Below are positions 8,276 to 17,487 of a DNA stretch of 64,000 bases, piece by piece (position 1 is the stretch's first letter; every line of letters begins with the position of its first letter). Under the pieces are notes generated by a model. That model had not been told where the DNA came from. It did not search any database and saw only the letters and a list, made by a program, of their open reading frames with translations. Both the position numbers and the translations under genes were made by a program. The stretch comes from Paludibacteraceae bacterium. Lineage in GTDB: Bacteria; Bacteroidota; Bacteroidia; Bacteroidales; Paludibacteraceae. The DNA is taken from NCBI GenBank assembly GCA_031292565.1, contig JARLGW010000001.1:682001-746000 (forward strand). Reading direction: 5' to 3'.

Positions 8276-9685
8276 ATGCTGTCAAACTTTCTTGTAAAAA
8301 AAATTACCGAGCAATTGCCATTCATACCTACGGATGAGCAGCAATTGCTAATAGAACAGCTGGCGGAATTTTTAATGTCGCAAAAAACAGATGAATTATT
8401 TCTACTCCGTGGATATGCCGGAACGGGTAAAACATCGGTAGTGGCTGCATTGATTAAAGCAATAATAGAATTTAAGCAAAAAGCTATTTTGATGGCACCC
8501 ACAGGCCGTGCCGCTAAAGTGTTCTCATCCTATTCGGGGCACACGGCTTTTACCATTCATAAAAAGATATATAGGCAAAAGTCGATGACTGATTTTCGGT
8601 TTGAGCTAGCCGAAAACTTGCACAAGCATACCTTATTTATCGTGGATGAAGCCTCTATGATTGCCAATGGCAGCCAGGGCGACAGCACGTTTGGCTCAGG
8701 CCGCTTGCTGGACGACTTGATTAGTTACGTTTATTCCGGCGAAGGATGCCGGTTGCTCCTGATGGGCGACGATGCCCAATTACCCCCGGTGGGGCAAAAC
8801 GAGAGCCCCGCGTTGGAAATTAAAAACCTGGAAAGCTACATGCTGTCAGTTTCCGAATTTTGTTTGCAACAAGTAGTAAGGCAGAGTAGCGAAAGTGGCA
8901 TCCTACATAATGCCACGTTGATACGCAACTTTATTCACACCGGGCAGGCCATTGGCGAAAAGCCTAAATTTGAATTGGCCGGGTTTAACGACATAAAAAA
9001 ACTTTCGGGCAGCGAACTGATTGACACGCTAAATAGTGTTTATAACAATGTGGGTATTGAAAACAGCATTGTAATAACCCGATCGAACAAGCAAGCCACT
9101 ATCTATAACAAAGGCATACGCTACCAGGTGTTGCAAAAGGAAGATGAAATTAGCAGCGGCGACTTGCTGATGGTGGTGAAAAACAATTATTTTTGGGCAA
9201 AGAACTACGAGCATCTTGAATTTATTGCCAACGGCGACATCGTGGAAATATCGCGCGTGAAAAAATATCACGAGATGTACAATTTGCACTTCGCGGATGT
9301 AAGTCTTCGTTTTCTGGATTATGATTATGAGTTGGATGCCCGTATCTTATTAGACTCTCTTCACGCCGAAACACCTGCCGAGATGGAGGCTATTAACAAA
9401 AAGCTATTTTCCAACGTGGCGGAGGACTATGCCGACATAGGTAACAAACGGGAGCGAATGAAGCAGATAACCGAAAACGAATATTACAACGCGTTACAGG
9501 TAAAATTTGCTTATGCCGTAACCTGCCACAAGGCGCAGGGCGGACAATGGGATACGGTACTGATAGACCAGGGATACGTTGGCGATGAACTCACGGAGGA
9601 TTATTATCACTGGTTGTACACGGCCATTACACGGGCTTCAAAGAAACTTTATTTAGTGAACTTTGCTAAAGAATTTTTCAGTTAA
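8276..9685 (+). CDS. ATP-dependent RecD/Pif1-like DNA helicase
   Basis: This superfamily 1B helicase of 469 residues carries the Walker A motif GYAGTGKTS at 46-54, Walker B IVDEASM near 122-128, motif III GDDAQLPPVGQ and a C-terminal UvrD_C_2 segment with VTCHKAQGGQWD. It lacks the long N-terminal region of RecD2 and there are no recB or recC genes nearby, so it is not a RecBCD subunit. Short RecD-like helicases of this kind are widespread in Bacteroidota. A 5'-to-3' helicase role in replication or repair is inferred from the family. It stands alone in its orientation, followed by a surface lipoprotein gene. Confidence 0.85.
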   Translation: MLSNFLVKKITEQLPFIPTDEQQLLIEQLAEFLMSQKTDELFLLRGYAGTGKTSVVAALIKAIIEFKQKAILMAPTGRAAKVFSSYSGHTAFTIHKKIYRQKSMTDFRFELAENLHKHTLFIVDEASMIANGSQGDSTFGSGRLLDDLISYVYSGEGCRLLLMGDDAQLPPVGQNESPALEIKNLESYMLSVSEFCLQQVVRQSSESGILHNATLIRNFIHTGQAIGEKPKFELAGFNDIKKLSGSELIDTLNSVYNNVGIENSIVITRSNKQATIYNKGIRYQVLQKEDEISSGDLLMVVKNNYFWAKNYEHLEFIANGDIVEISRVKKYHEMYNLHFADVSLRFLDYDYELDARILLDSLHAETPAEMEAINKKLFSNVAEDYADIGNKRERMKQITENEYYNALQVKFAYAVTCHKAQGGQWDTVLIDQGYVGDELTEDYYHWLYTAITRASKKLYLVNFAKEFFS

Positions 9686-9825
9686 AAAACAGGAGCATTA
9701 ACCATCAATATTAAATAAGAACATATATCATTCATTATACAGCAAACAAAAAAACAGCTCTATTTGTTTTCTATAAATTAAGACTTAGTTATTGTCTCAA
9801 AACACATCTAAAAAACACACTTAAC

Positions 9826-11466
9826 ATGAAACATCTATTACTCAAAAAAACAGGATTGTTTTTTCTCATTGCAGGATGCCTCTACTTTACTTCCTGCGTG
9901 GACGAAAAGATTGACTTGAATAATTTATCGACCGATATTTCGGCTGGCGGTTCGCTGGCGATGCCATTAGGCACTGCCGATATTTCCATTGCAAAACTTC
10001 TTGCCCGGTATAAACCTTCAGGCTCTTCTGTTTCGATAGGCACCAGTGGCGATACAATTACACTGCTTTATCAGGATTCTACAGAATACAATAAACCCAC
10101 GGGGTTAGACCTAACTAATTCGTACTGCATTGATACAATGTATTCGATAAAAGACTTTGCTTTTGCAACGGATTACCCTGTTTTACCTCAAACTATTCCA
10201 AGCACGACTAAAACCTATACAAAAGACAGTAAATTCAATTATACTAAAATAAATGATAATAAAAACGAACAGAAAATTGACAGTATTCATTTTTATTCCT
10301 CTAAAATTGAGGTAAAAACAGAAACAAATCTTGATCCGGGCGTATTAAAAGTTCAAATTCACTTAACGAATGGTGATGTTATTACTTTAAATATGAATCA
10401 ACAATTAAAGGACACCATTATTACTGAAAATAATTTTTCCATCGATGTTGTGAATAAAGAAACTACAATTCCTGTTGATATAATTCTAACAGGCAATGGA
10501 AGTGCTCAAATGACATCAAGCAGTTTTGTGAAAATCCAAATTACACCACAGTATAATAATTCACAATATGTAGCATACGGTACATTCAATTATGCAAAGC
10601 CGGTAAACCAAACTGCTGTATATCCGATAAACCTCAACAAATATTTACCTGACAGCTGTACCATTTATCCGGTGAACCCACGAATTAAATTTGATGTAAG
10701 CAGTAATCTCGGAGTACCTATCGACTTTAAAATAAGCTCGCTTACTACAAAACAAACAAAACCTTTAGTTATTAAAAATGCACACTTTGCCACGGGCGAT
10801 TCAACAATAAAATTAATCAACAGAGCTTACTCGGTGGGTTCTACAGCTTCAACCAGCTTTACATTTGATGGAGGTGACAACAACGGGAATTTAGATGACT
10901 TATTTAAAATCAAAGTTGACACAGCGTCTCTTAATTTCGGATTCAAGGTAAACCAAACAACGGATGCTACAGAACAATTCATTAAATCCGATAGCAAAGT
11001 AAAATTGAATGCATCCGTTACCATGCCGGTATGGCTTGCCGAAGGTAGCCAACTGGCTTACAACGATACCCTCAAAAATATTGATAAGGATTTGGCCGAC
11101 ATTTTGAACAACGCTACCGAGGCCGTGATACGCCTCAATAACACCAACAACTTGCCGTTTAAGATAAACGTGAAAGTGAAAATGCTTGATGCCAATTTCA
11201 ATGTAATAACGGCAACTAACATTTACTCTTACGACGTTAACGCGGCCACAACTGACGCTAACGGATCGGTGATAAAAGCCACGGAAAGTGTTTTCTACAT
11301 AAAATACAATACAGCAACCATTGCCGACTTGAAAAAGGCAAAACACTTGCTGATAGAAACAATAGGAAATAATACAGGCCAAAAAATGTTGATAAAAACA
11401 ACCAACGGCATTACAATAAAAATGGGTGCCTATGCCACTTCAACAGGTATCAACATAAAAAAATAA
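9826..11466 (+). CDS. Large surface lipoprotein of unknown function
   Basis: The 546-residue product has a lipoprotein signal peptide: hydrophobic core LFFLIAGCLYF and lipobox FTSC, so the acylated cysteine is about residue 25. The mature part begins VDEKIDLNNLSTDISAGGSLAMPLGTADISI. The rest is beta-rich, Asn/Thr-rich, and has no enzyme motif I can recognise. It is separated by 34 bases from the OmpA/DUF5723-like gene on the same strand, so it may be part of the same outer membrane unit. The short distance suggests cotranscription, but no experimental function is known to me. Confidence 0.6.
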   Translation: MKHLLLKKTGLFFLIAGCLYFTSCVDEKIDLNNLSTDISAGGSLAMPLGTADISIAKLLARYKPSGSSVSIGTSGDTITLLYQDSTEYNKPTGLDLTNSYCIDTMYSIKDFAFATDYPVLPQTIPSTTKTYTKDSKFNYTKINDNKNEQKIDSIHFYSSKIEVKTETNLDPGVLKVQIHLTNGDVITLNMNQQLKDTIITENNFSIDVVNKETTIPVDIILTGNGSAQMTSSSFVKIQITPQYNNSQYVAYGTFNYAKPVNQTAVYPINLNKYLPDSCTIYPVNPRIKFDVSSNLGVPIDFKISSLTTKQTKPLVIKNAHFATGDSTIKLINRAYSVGSTASTSFTFDGGDNNGNLDDLFKIKVDTASLNFGFKVNQTTDATEQFIKSDSKVKLNASVTMPVWLAEGSQLAYNDTLKNIDKDLADILNNATEAVIRLNNTNNLPFKINVKVKMLDANFNVITATNIYSYDVNAATTDANGSVIKATESVFYIKYNTATIADLKKAKHLLIETIGNNTGQKMLIKTTNGITIKMGAYATSTGINIKK

Positions 11467-11500
11467 AGTATTTAACTCCTACAATTAAACGCATTTGAGA

Positions 11501-13891
11501 ATGAAAACAACATACAACAAAATTGCCTGTATCCTTTTATTGTTTTGTATTTATGTAAACACAAACGCCCAACAGGTAAACACACTCTACTTCATGAAAA
11601 ACATTGAAGAGAGAAGCGAATACAATCCGGCATTTCAGCCCATTGACAACGTGTATTGGGACTTGCCCATAACACCTAATTTCAGGTTTGAAACAGGAAA
11701 CAACTCCGTTAATTTCAACGACGTAATTTTCAATCAAAAAATAAACGGGGTGGATAGCACCATCACCTTTTTGCACCCGAAGGCCAACAAGGATGATTTC
11801 TACAAAAAGCTGCATGCTACAACCCGTATTACAAATGATTTCAGTCTCAACTTAATTGGGTTCGGGTTTAGAGTGAAAAAGAATTATTTCACGTTCAACA
11901 TAACACAAAAACTATCGTCATCAATTTATCTACCCAAAGACCTCTTCAAATTATTAATGTACGGTACGGATACAGCCAACTCTACCGGATATAACCTAAG
12001 CAAGTTGGGCATAAATGCTAGCGTATATACAGAATTTGGCTTCGGGTATTCACGCAAGATAAATGATAAACTTACCGTGGGTGCCACCCTTAAATACCTT
12101 ATGGGGCAAGCCAACGTATCTACCAACATAAGCAATTTTAAAATAGTAGGAGGTATAGATAAATGGTCGATAACAGGCAAAGGAACCCTAAATGCCTCAC
12201 TCCCATTGGTTAATATTCCAAGTAAAAGCGATGGTAGTGTAAATTTCGACAGCATTACCACCACTTCGCTATCCGGCTCAAACGTGAGCGATGTAATATT
12301 TACCTCAAATTATGGGTTTGGAGTAGATTTAGGAGCCACGTATAAAATATTACCTAACTTAGAATTGTCGGCAGCCCTTACCGACCTTGGATTTATTCGT
12401 TGGAGGGAAAATTTAACCAATACCACCCTAAATCCCAACTATGAATTTTCGGGAATAAATTACCAGGTGGCTGATGATATGACCGACAAAATTGACTCCG
12501 TAAAAGATAAATTCAAAAATGCATTCTCATCACAAGCCACCCATAAAGCCTATACCACTTACCTTACGGCTAAACTGAACATGGGTGCTGAATATAGCAT
12601 ACTAAAAGACCGTATAGGATTCGGCTTACTCACAACCACCCAGTACGCTAACAAAACCCTGTACCCGCAAGTAACTCCATCGGTCAACTTCCGTCCGTGC
12701 GACTGGTTCAGTAGCAGTTTAAGCTATTCATTTGTAAACGGTGAATTTAATACCATAGGGCTGGGACTACAGCTTAAAGTACTCCCATTTAACATGTATT
12801 TTGCTGCCGATTATATACCGTTTGATTATTACAAAGTAAGAACCGTCAATTTCCAAGCAGGTATTGTGTGCTCAATTAATAACCCTAAAAAAGTGGGTGA
12901 CGATGACCACGACGGAGTAAAAAACTATCGAGACAAATGCCCCGACACTCCACTTGGTTACCAAGTTGACAAATACGGATGTACCGTGGACTCGGACCAC
13001 GACGGAGTACCGGACAACCTCGATAAATGTCCGAACACCCCCCTAGGTGTCGCGGTTGACTCAGTTGGATGTCCACTAGATGCCGATAAAGATGGCGTAC
13101 CTGATTATAAGGACAAATGTCCAAACACACCAACAGGTGTAGCTGTCGATTCCACAGGTTGTCCGTTCGACGCTGATAAAGACGGCGTGCCAGATTACTT
13201 GGACAAATGCCCTAATACGCCCACAGGTGTTGCGGTTGATTCCATCGGATGTCCGTTTGACACGGATAAAGACGGGGTGCCTGACTATTTAGACAAATGC
13301 CCTAACACACCGGCAGGTGTAGCCGTTGATTCCACCGGATGTCCTTTTGATGCGGACAAAGACGGTGTACCGGATTACTTAGATAAGTGTCCAAACACAC
13401 CAATAGGAGTAAAAGTTGATTCAGTAGGATGTCCACTAGATACCGATGGCGATGGGGTACCGGACTATCTGGACAACTGCCCAACGGTAAAAGGTACAGT
13501 AGCGAATCATGGTTGCCCGGAAATAAAAGCCGAAGCAAAACGAATATTCCAAAAAGCATTGCAAGGCATACAATTCCAAACAGGAAAAGCTGTTATTAAA
13601 CCAAGCTCCTTCCCTATCTTGAACCAAATAGTAAAAGTAATGCAGGATAACCCTAGCTATTCAATCCAAATAAACGGACATACAGATAACGTGGGTAACC
13701 CCGAAGTAAATAAAAAACTGTCGGCTAACAGAGCTAATGCAGTAATGAATTACTTGTCTAAAAAAGGCGTTGCCGCCAACAGAATGAAAGCCGAAGGATT
13801 TGGCGATACAGTTCCTGTTGCCGATAATGCAACGGCTAAAGGGCGCACCAAAAACAGACGCGTTGAATTCATTGTAAAATTTGAACAATAA
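11501..13891 (+). CDS. DUF5723-like outer membrane protein with thrombospondin type-3 repeats and OmpA domain
   Basis: The 796-residue product has a signal peptide ending NTNAQ, then a barrel of about 430 residues (QQVNTLYFMKNIEERSEYNPAFQP at the start is the DUF5723/PorP-like opening). From about residue 467 come seven calcium-binding thrombospondin type-3 repeats with D-x-D-x-D-G cores and paired cysteines. The last 120 residues form an OmpA domain with NGHTDNVGNPEVNKKLSANRA, which binds peptidoglycan diaminopimelate. The protein should link outer membrane and cell wall. I chose the ATG at 11501 over an upstream TTG. A shorter paralog follows downstream. Confidence 0.85.
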   Translation: MKTTYNKIACILLLFCIYVNTNAQQVNTLYFMKNIEERSEYNPAFQPIDNVYWDLPITPNFRFETGNNSVNFNDVIFNQKINGVDSTITFLHPKANKDDFYKKLHATTRITNDFSLNLIGFGFRVKKNYFTFNITQKLSSSIYLPKDLFKLLMYGTDTANSTGYNLSKLGINASVYTEFGFGYSRKINDKLTVGATLKYLMGQANVSTNISNFKIVGGIDKWSITGKGTLNASLPLVNIPSKSDGSVNFDSITTTSLSGSNVSDVIFTSNYGFGVDLGATYKILPNLELSAALTDLGFIRWRENLTNTTLNPNYEFSGINYQVADDMTDKIDSVKDKFKNAFSSQATHKAYTTYLTAKLNMGAEYSILKDRIGFGLLTTTQYANKTLYPQVTPSVNFRPCDWFSSSLSYSFVNGEFNTIGLGLQLKVLPFNMYFAADYIPFDYYKVRTVNFQAGIVCSINNPKKVGDDDHDGVKNYRDKCPDTPLGYQVDKYGCTVDSDHDGVPDNLDKCPNTPLGVAVDSVGCPLDADKDGVPDYKDKCPNTPTGVAVDSTGCPFDADKDGVPDYLDKCPNTPTGVAVDSIGCPFDTDKDGVPDYLDKCPNTPAGVAVDSTGCPFDADKDGVPDYLDKCPNTPIGVKVDSVGCPLDTDGDGVPDYLDNCPTVKGTVANHGCPEIKAEAKRIFQKALQGIQFQTGKAVIKPSSFPILNQIVKVMQDNPSYSIQINGHTDNVGNPEVNKKLSANRANAVMNYLSKKGVAANRMKAEGFGDTVPVADNATAKGRTKNRRVEFIVKFEQ
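12899..13520 (+). repeat. Seven tandem thrombospondin type-3 repeat units
   Basis: Six units of 30 codons (90 bases) and a shorter seventh lie inside the OmpA-domain gene. The central units are near-identical in protein (DADKDGVPDYLDKCPNTP core) and very similar in DNA, so unit number could change by slipped recombination. Each unit supplies acidic residues for calcium and two cysteines. Confidence 0.85.
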
Positions 13892-14307
13892 CTAAACATA
13901 CCCATCTTCATAAAAAAGGCTGTTTTAACAACAGCCTTTTTTTTACGCAAAAAAATATAACTGAGTAACTGTTTTTTTTGAAAGAATATTAGACTAATAG
14001 TATATAATGTTTCCACGAGAACATTATTCCCCTCTTCTTTGTTTTTACTTATATAAATATAAAAAAAATAGCTTCCCCGTAAGTTCTAAAGTTTATTGTT
14101 TTTCACAACCAATTAATTGAAAGTGCATCAAAACAATATATACTGATTCTACGATTAATGCAATTCCCCCTATTTCAAAAAAAACCGAACACGAACAGAA
14201 CATTCAACATTTACACTTTTATCGACATATAATGGTGAATAAAAAACAATAAAATGATGAATGGAAATTATAAAAAATAATATTATATACTGATAGCTTA
14301 TTGGCGA
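13892..14307. other. Intergenic region between the two DUF5723-like genes
   Basis: This 416-base AT-rich stretch contains the terminator of the first gene at 13918-13944 and an inverted repeat with 8-bp arms ATAATGTT and AACATTAT at 14004-14011 and 14020-14027. No gene or good TAnnTTTG promoter was found. Confidence 0.5.
13918..13944 (+). terminator. Terminator after the OmpA-domain gene
   Basis: GGCTGTT pairs with AACAGCC across a 5-base loop, followed by eight T residues. A diverged copy follows the paralog at 15784. Confidence 0.85.
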
Positions 14308-15780
14308 ATGAAAAAAATCTACAACAGAATAACCTATATAAGTTTACTATTTTACATCTGTGCCACTATAAACGCGCAGCAGGTAAACACACTTTATTTT
14401 ATGAAAAATATTGAAATAAGGAGCGAATACAACCCAGCCTTTCAGCCTATTGAGAATTTATACTTCGAATTACCCATAACACCCAATTTCAGATTTGAGC
14501 TAGGTAATAATTCACTCAATTTCAACGATGTTATTTTTAACCAAAAGATAAACGGGGTTGACAGCACCATCACGTTTTTACACCCAAAAGCCAACAAAAA
14601 TGATTTTTATAAAAAACTACATTCCACCACCCGTATCTCAAACGATTTCCGTGTAAATTTATTCGGATTCGGGTTCAGAGTGAAAAAAAATTATTTCACG
14701 TTCAACATAGCTCAAAGAACCTCCACCTCTATTTATTTACCTAAAGACCTTTTCAAATTACTTTTATTTGGCACCGACACCTTAGGTACAACAAGTTATA
14801 ATTTAAACAAATCCGCAATGAACTCCACTGTTTACAGCGAAATTGCATTCGGGTATTCACGCAAGATAAACGACAAGTTAACCCTTGGGGCTACGTTTAA
14901 ATACTTGATAGGGCAAGCCAATTTTTCAACCAATATAAAGAACTTTAATCTAACCGGAGGTATTGACAAATGGAGCATAGATGCCACCGGGAGCATAAAT
15001 ACCTCTATACCGTCAGTTAATGTGCCCATTAAAAGAGATGGAAGCGTTGATTTTGACAGGATTACCACCAGCTACCTTTTCAATTCAAGCTGGCATGATT
15101 TAATGCTTACCTCGAACTACGGATTGGGTTTGGATGCAGGTGCAACGTACAAAATCAGGCCTAATTTGGAACTATCAGCATCTCTTACCGATCTCGGTTT
15201 TATTCGTTGGCGAGAAAACCTAACCAATGCAACGCTAAATGCCAATTACGAATTTGCAGGCCTCAATTACCAAATAAACGACAATGTGAGTAACAAAATT
15301 GATTCTATAAAAGATGTATATAATAAAGCTTTTAAAACCAACGCCACGCATAAAGCATACACTACTTTTCTAACCACAAGAATGAACCTCGGTGCGGAAT
15401 ACAGCCTATTAAAAGACACCTTAAGTGTTGGGTTGCTATCGTCCACGCTTTTCGCGAACAAAGCACTCTACCCCGAAATAACAGCATCAGCTAACTATTC
15501 GCCCTACTATTGGTTCAGCTCCAGCCTTAGCTATTCTTTTGTAAACGGTCAGTTCAACTCATTGGGGCTTGGAGTGCAATTTAAAATAGCCACGGTGAAC
15601 ATGTATATAACTACCGATTTTATTCCTTTCAACTATTACGAAAGACGTGTTTTTAATTTTCAAACCGGCATTATTTATTCATTGTGCGACCCTAGAATCA
15701 GGGAGAAAAAGAGAGAAAAAGAATACAAAAAACAATTTAATCCTAAAGGCAATTGGTGCACCGAGCGATACAACAAATGA
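14308..15780 (+). CDS. DUF5723-like outer membrane protein without OmpA domain (paralog)
   Basis: The 490-residue product is a clear paralog of the preceding gene: the signal peptide, the opening AQQVNTLYFMKNIE.RSEYNPAFQP, and blocks such as NFNDVIFNQKINGVDSTITFLHPKAN are nearly unchanged. It stops just after the barrel, where the other protein goes on to the type-3 repeats, and ends in a lysine/arginine-rich tail (REKKREKEYKKQFNP). It therefore cannot hold peptidoglycan in the same way. The PorP/SprF family, related by its opening, is linked to T9SS and gliding, but such a role here is inference. The downstream terminator is also duplicated. Confidence 0.8.
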   Translation: MKKIYNRITYISLLFYICATINAQQVNTLYFMKNIEIRSEYNPAFQPIENLYFELPITPNFRFELGNNSLNFNDVIFNQKINGVDSTITFLHPKANKNDFYKKLHSTTRISNDFRVNLFGFGFRVKKNYFTFNIAQRTSTSIYLPKDLFKLLLFGTDTLGTTSYNLNKSAMNSTVYSEIAFGYSRKINDKLTLGATFKYLIGQANFSTNIKNFNLTGGIDKWSIDATGSINTSIPSVNVPIKRDGSVDFDRITTSYLFNSSWHDLMLTSNYGLGLDAGATYKIRPNLELSASLTDLGFIRWRENLTNATLNANYEFAGLNYQINDNVSNKIDSIKDVYNKAFKTNATHKAYTTFLTTRMNLGAEYSLLKDTLSVGLLSSTLFANKALYPEITASANYSPYYWFSSSLSYSFVNGQFNSLGLGVQFKIATVNMYITTDFIPFNYYERRVFNFQTGIIYSLCDPRIREKKREKEYKKQFNPKGNWCTERYNK

Positions 15781-15783
15781 CCG

Positions 15784-15806
15784 GGTTGTTTTTAACAACA
15801 GCCTTT
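15784..15806 (+). terminator. Terminator after the shorter paralog
   Basis: GGTTGTT pairs with AACAGCC (one G-T wobble) around a 6-base loop, then TTTCTTT. It resembles the terminator of the upstream paralog, which suggests it was part of the duplication. Confidence 0.7.
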
Positions 15807-15875
15807 CTTTATAAACCTACATTTCATATCTTTGTGGAAGACAATTAGCGAACTATAATTAGCATAAGCACAAAC

Positions 15876-15912
15876 AAAAAAAGGCTCGTAAGTTTTATAC
15901 TTACAAGCCTTT
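15876..15912 (-). terminator. Terminator after tRNA-His
   Basis: An imperfect hairpin: AAAGGCT and GTAAGT pair with ACTTAC and AGCCTTT, with a T run on the minus strand. Confidence 0.7.
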
Positions 15913-15913
15913 G

Positions 15914-15988
<75 letters not shown>

Positions 15989-16002
15989 ATGTTTTGCCGG
16001 TG

Positions 16003-16033
16003 CAAATATAGCACATCTAATTATTTTGTGCAA
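16003..16033 (-). promoter_or_regulatory. tRNA-His promoter
   Basis: On the minus strand TTG (16031-16033) and TATATTTG (16003-16010) are 20 bases apart, and the tRNA begins 14 bases after the -7 box. Confidence 0.75.
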
Positions 16034-16049
16034 TATTTTAATCACAATT

Positions 16050-16736
16050 ATGAAATATTTCCTTTACAATTCGGCTATTGAAGAAAAAATACGAACCATA
16101 AAAAAATCTATTCTTCTATCTATGAATGGGATAGGTTCGGACAAGATGAAAGATGCCGGACTTGCTTACAAACAAAATTTTGGCGTACCACTACCTCGTA
16201 TTAAAGAAATAGCCGCCGGATATAGCCCCGATTCACAGCTTGCCCTACGTCTGTGGCACCTCAACATAAGAGAAACGATGATTATGTCCACCCTACTCTA
16301 TCCTCGTTTACTCTTTACAAAAGAATTAGCAGATAAATGGATGAATGAGATTGAAAACACAGAACTTTGCGAGCAACTCAGCCTCAACCTGCTGCAACAT
16401 ATTGATTTTGCTCCTCAAGAAATCAAAACGTGGATTCATTCTGCCATTATCTATCCCCAAATATGTGGATACCTCACGGCCTCACGCGTTGCTGATAAGC
16501 TTTCATCGGCAGAGGTAGAAGCTATTATCCATAAAATTATAGAAAGCCCACAAATAGAAAACTTCACATTTTACCACGCCCAATCAGTCTGCCTACGATA
16601 TTTCTGCCGTCAAAACGAAACATTAGCACACCATATTCAAGCAAAAATAAGTATATTTGAACATTCCACACATAAATTCAAACAATATGTATTTGAGGAA
16701 GTTATGCAGGAAATAAATTTCTATTACAGTAGTTAA
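16050..16736 (+). CDS. DNA alkylation repair-like HEAT-repeat protein
   Basis: The product (228 residues from the ATG at 16050) is alpha-helical and resembles the HEAT-like AlkD/DNA alkylation repair family: GVPLPRIKEIAAGY near the N-terminus, ALRLWHLNIRETMIMSTLLY, and helix pairs through the rest. I cannot confirm the catalytic aspartate of AlkD, so glycosylase activity is uncertain. An in-frame ATG at 16026 would start inside the tRNA-His promoter and is less likely. The Fur-family gene follows after 18 bases, so the two are probably cotranscribed. Confidence 0.6.
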   Translation: MKYFLYNSAIEEKIRTIKKSILLSMNGIGSDKMKDAGLAYKQNFGVPLPRIKEIAAGYSPDSQLALRLWHLNIRETMIMSTLLYPRLLFTKELADKWMNEIENTELCEQLSLNLLQHIDFAPQEIKTWIHSAIIYPQICGYLTASRVADKLSSAEVEAIIHKIIESPQIENFTFYHAQSVCLRYFCRQNETLAHHIQAKISIFEHSTHKFKQYVFEEVMQEINFYYSS

Positions 16737-16754
16737 TTTTGATTTAGCAGACTT

Positions 16755-17255
16755 ATGTCAGAAAAAAAACTCATTTCTTCGGTAAAAGAAGATTATAAAG
16801 CTATTATCAGGCAATGTTTCACAAACTACTTGATTAAAAACGGCTATAGAAAAACACCCGAAAGGTATGCTATTCTCGACCAAATTTACGCGCAGAAAGG
16901 GCATTTCGATGTAGAATCGTTACACAATTTCATGAAAGAAAACTATCGGGTTAGCCGTGCTACCATTTACAACACGCTGGAGCTTCTGCTGGATTGTAAC
17001 TTAATAGCCAAGCACCAGTTTAGCAGCTCAAACACTAAATATGAAAAAACATTCAACAACGGGCATCATCACCTCATTTGCAGTAATTGTGGCTGTGTAA
17101 AAGAATTTAGCGACGAAAGCATTAAACGGATTATTCAGCATAAACCACTCCGGGGATTTGAAATATCCCACTATTCGCTCTACATATACGGTTTGTGTGC
17201 CAAATGTGCTAAAACAATGGAGAAAAGCAGCACGGCAATTTTAAATGATAAATAA
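16755..17255 (+). CDS. Fur-family transcriptional regulator
   Basis: This 166-residue protein has a winged helix N-terminal domain (TPERYAILDQIY, VSRATIYNTLELLLD) and a metal-binding C-terminal dimerisation domain with H104-H106 in HHHLIC. The two CxxC pairs, C109/C112 and C148/C151, would bind structural zinc. Fur, Zur and PerR cannot be separated by eye: PerR in Bacteroidota is also of this length. The gene lies 18 bases after an alkylation-repair-like gene, which would suit an oxidative or metal stress role, but that is inference. Confidence 0.88.
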   Translation: MSEKKLISSVKEDYKAIIRQCFTNYLIKNGYRKTPERYAILDQIYAQKGHFDVESLHNFMKENYRVSRATIYNTLELLLDCNLIAKHQFSSSNTKYEKTFNNGHHHLICSNCGCVKEFSDESIKRIIQHKPLRGFEISHYSLYIYGLCAKCAKTMEKSSTAILNDK

Positions 17256-17427
17256 TTGGCTTCGTTAATTTTAAAAAAAGTCAGGGTTATCTCTTTTTTC
17301 GTAAAATGCTCAAACGAGCACAGAATAATAAAAGATAATTCATCATAATACAAAAAAACACTATCTTTACCCCTCGAAAAATAATACGGGAGAAAATTGA
17401 TTAATAATCAGAATTTCTTTACTTTAA

Positions 17428-17445
17428 GTCCGTTTCTCAACGGAC
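17428..17445 (+). other. Hairpin upstream of purA
   Basis: GTCCGTT (17428-17434) and AACGGAC (17439-17445) pair around the loop TCTC, followed by AATTTTA. It could end the fur transcript or lie in the purA leader, 42 bases before the ATG. A weak -7-like TATCTTTA occurs near 17361. It does not match any purine riboswitch I know. Confidence 0.45.
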
Positions 17446-17487
17446 AATTTTATGTGTAAGTAAATCTAAAAAAACAAAATATAGATA

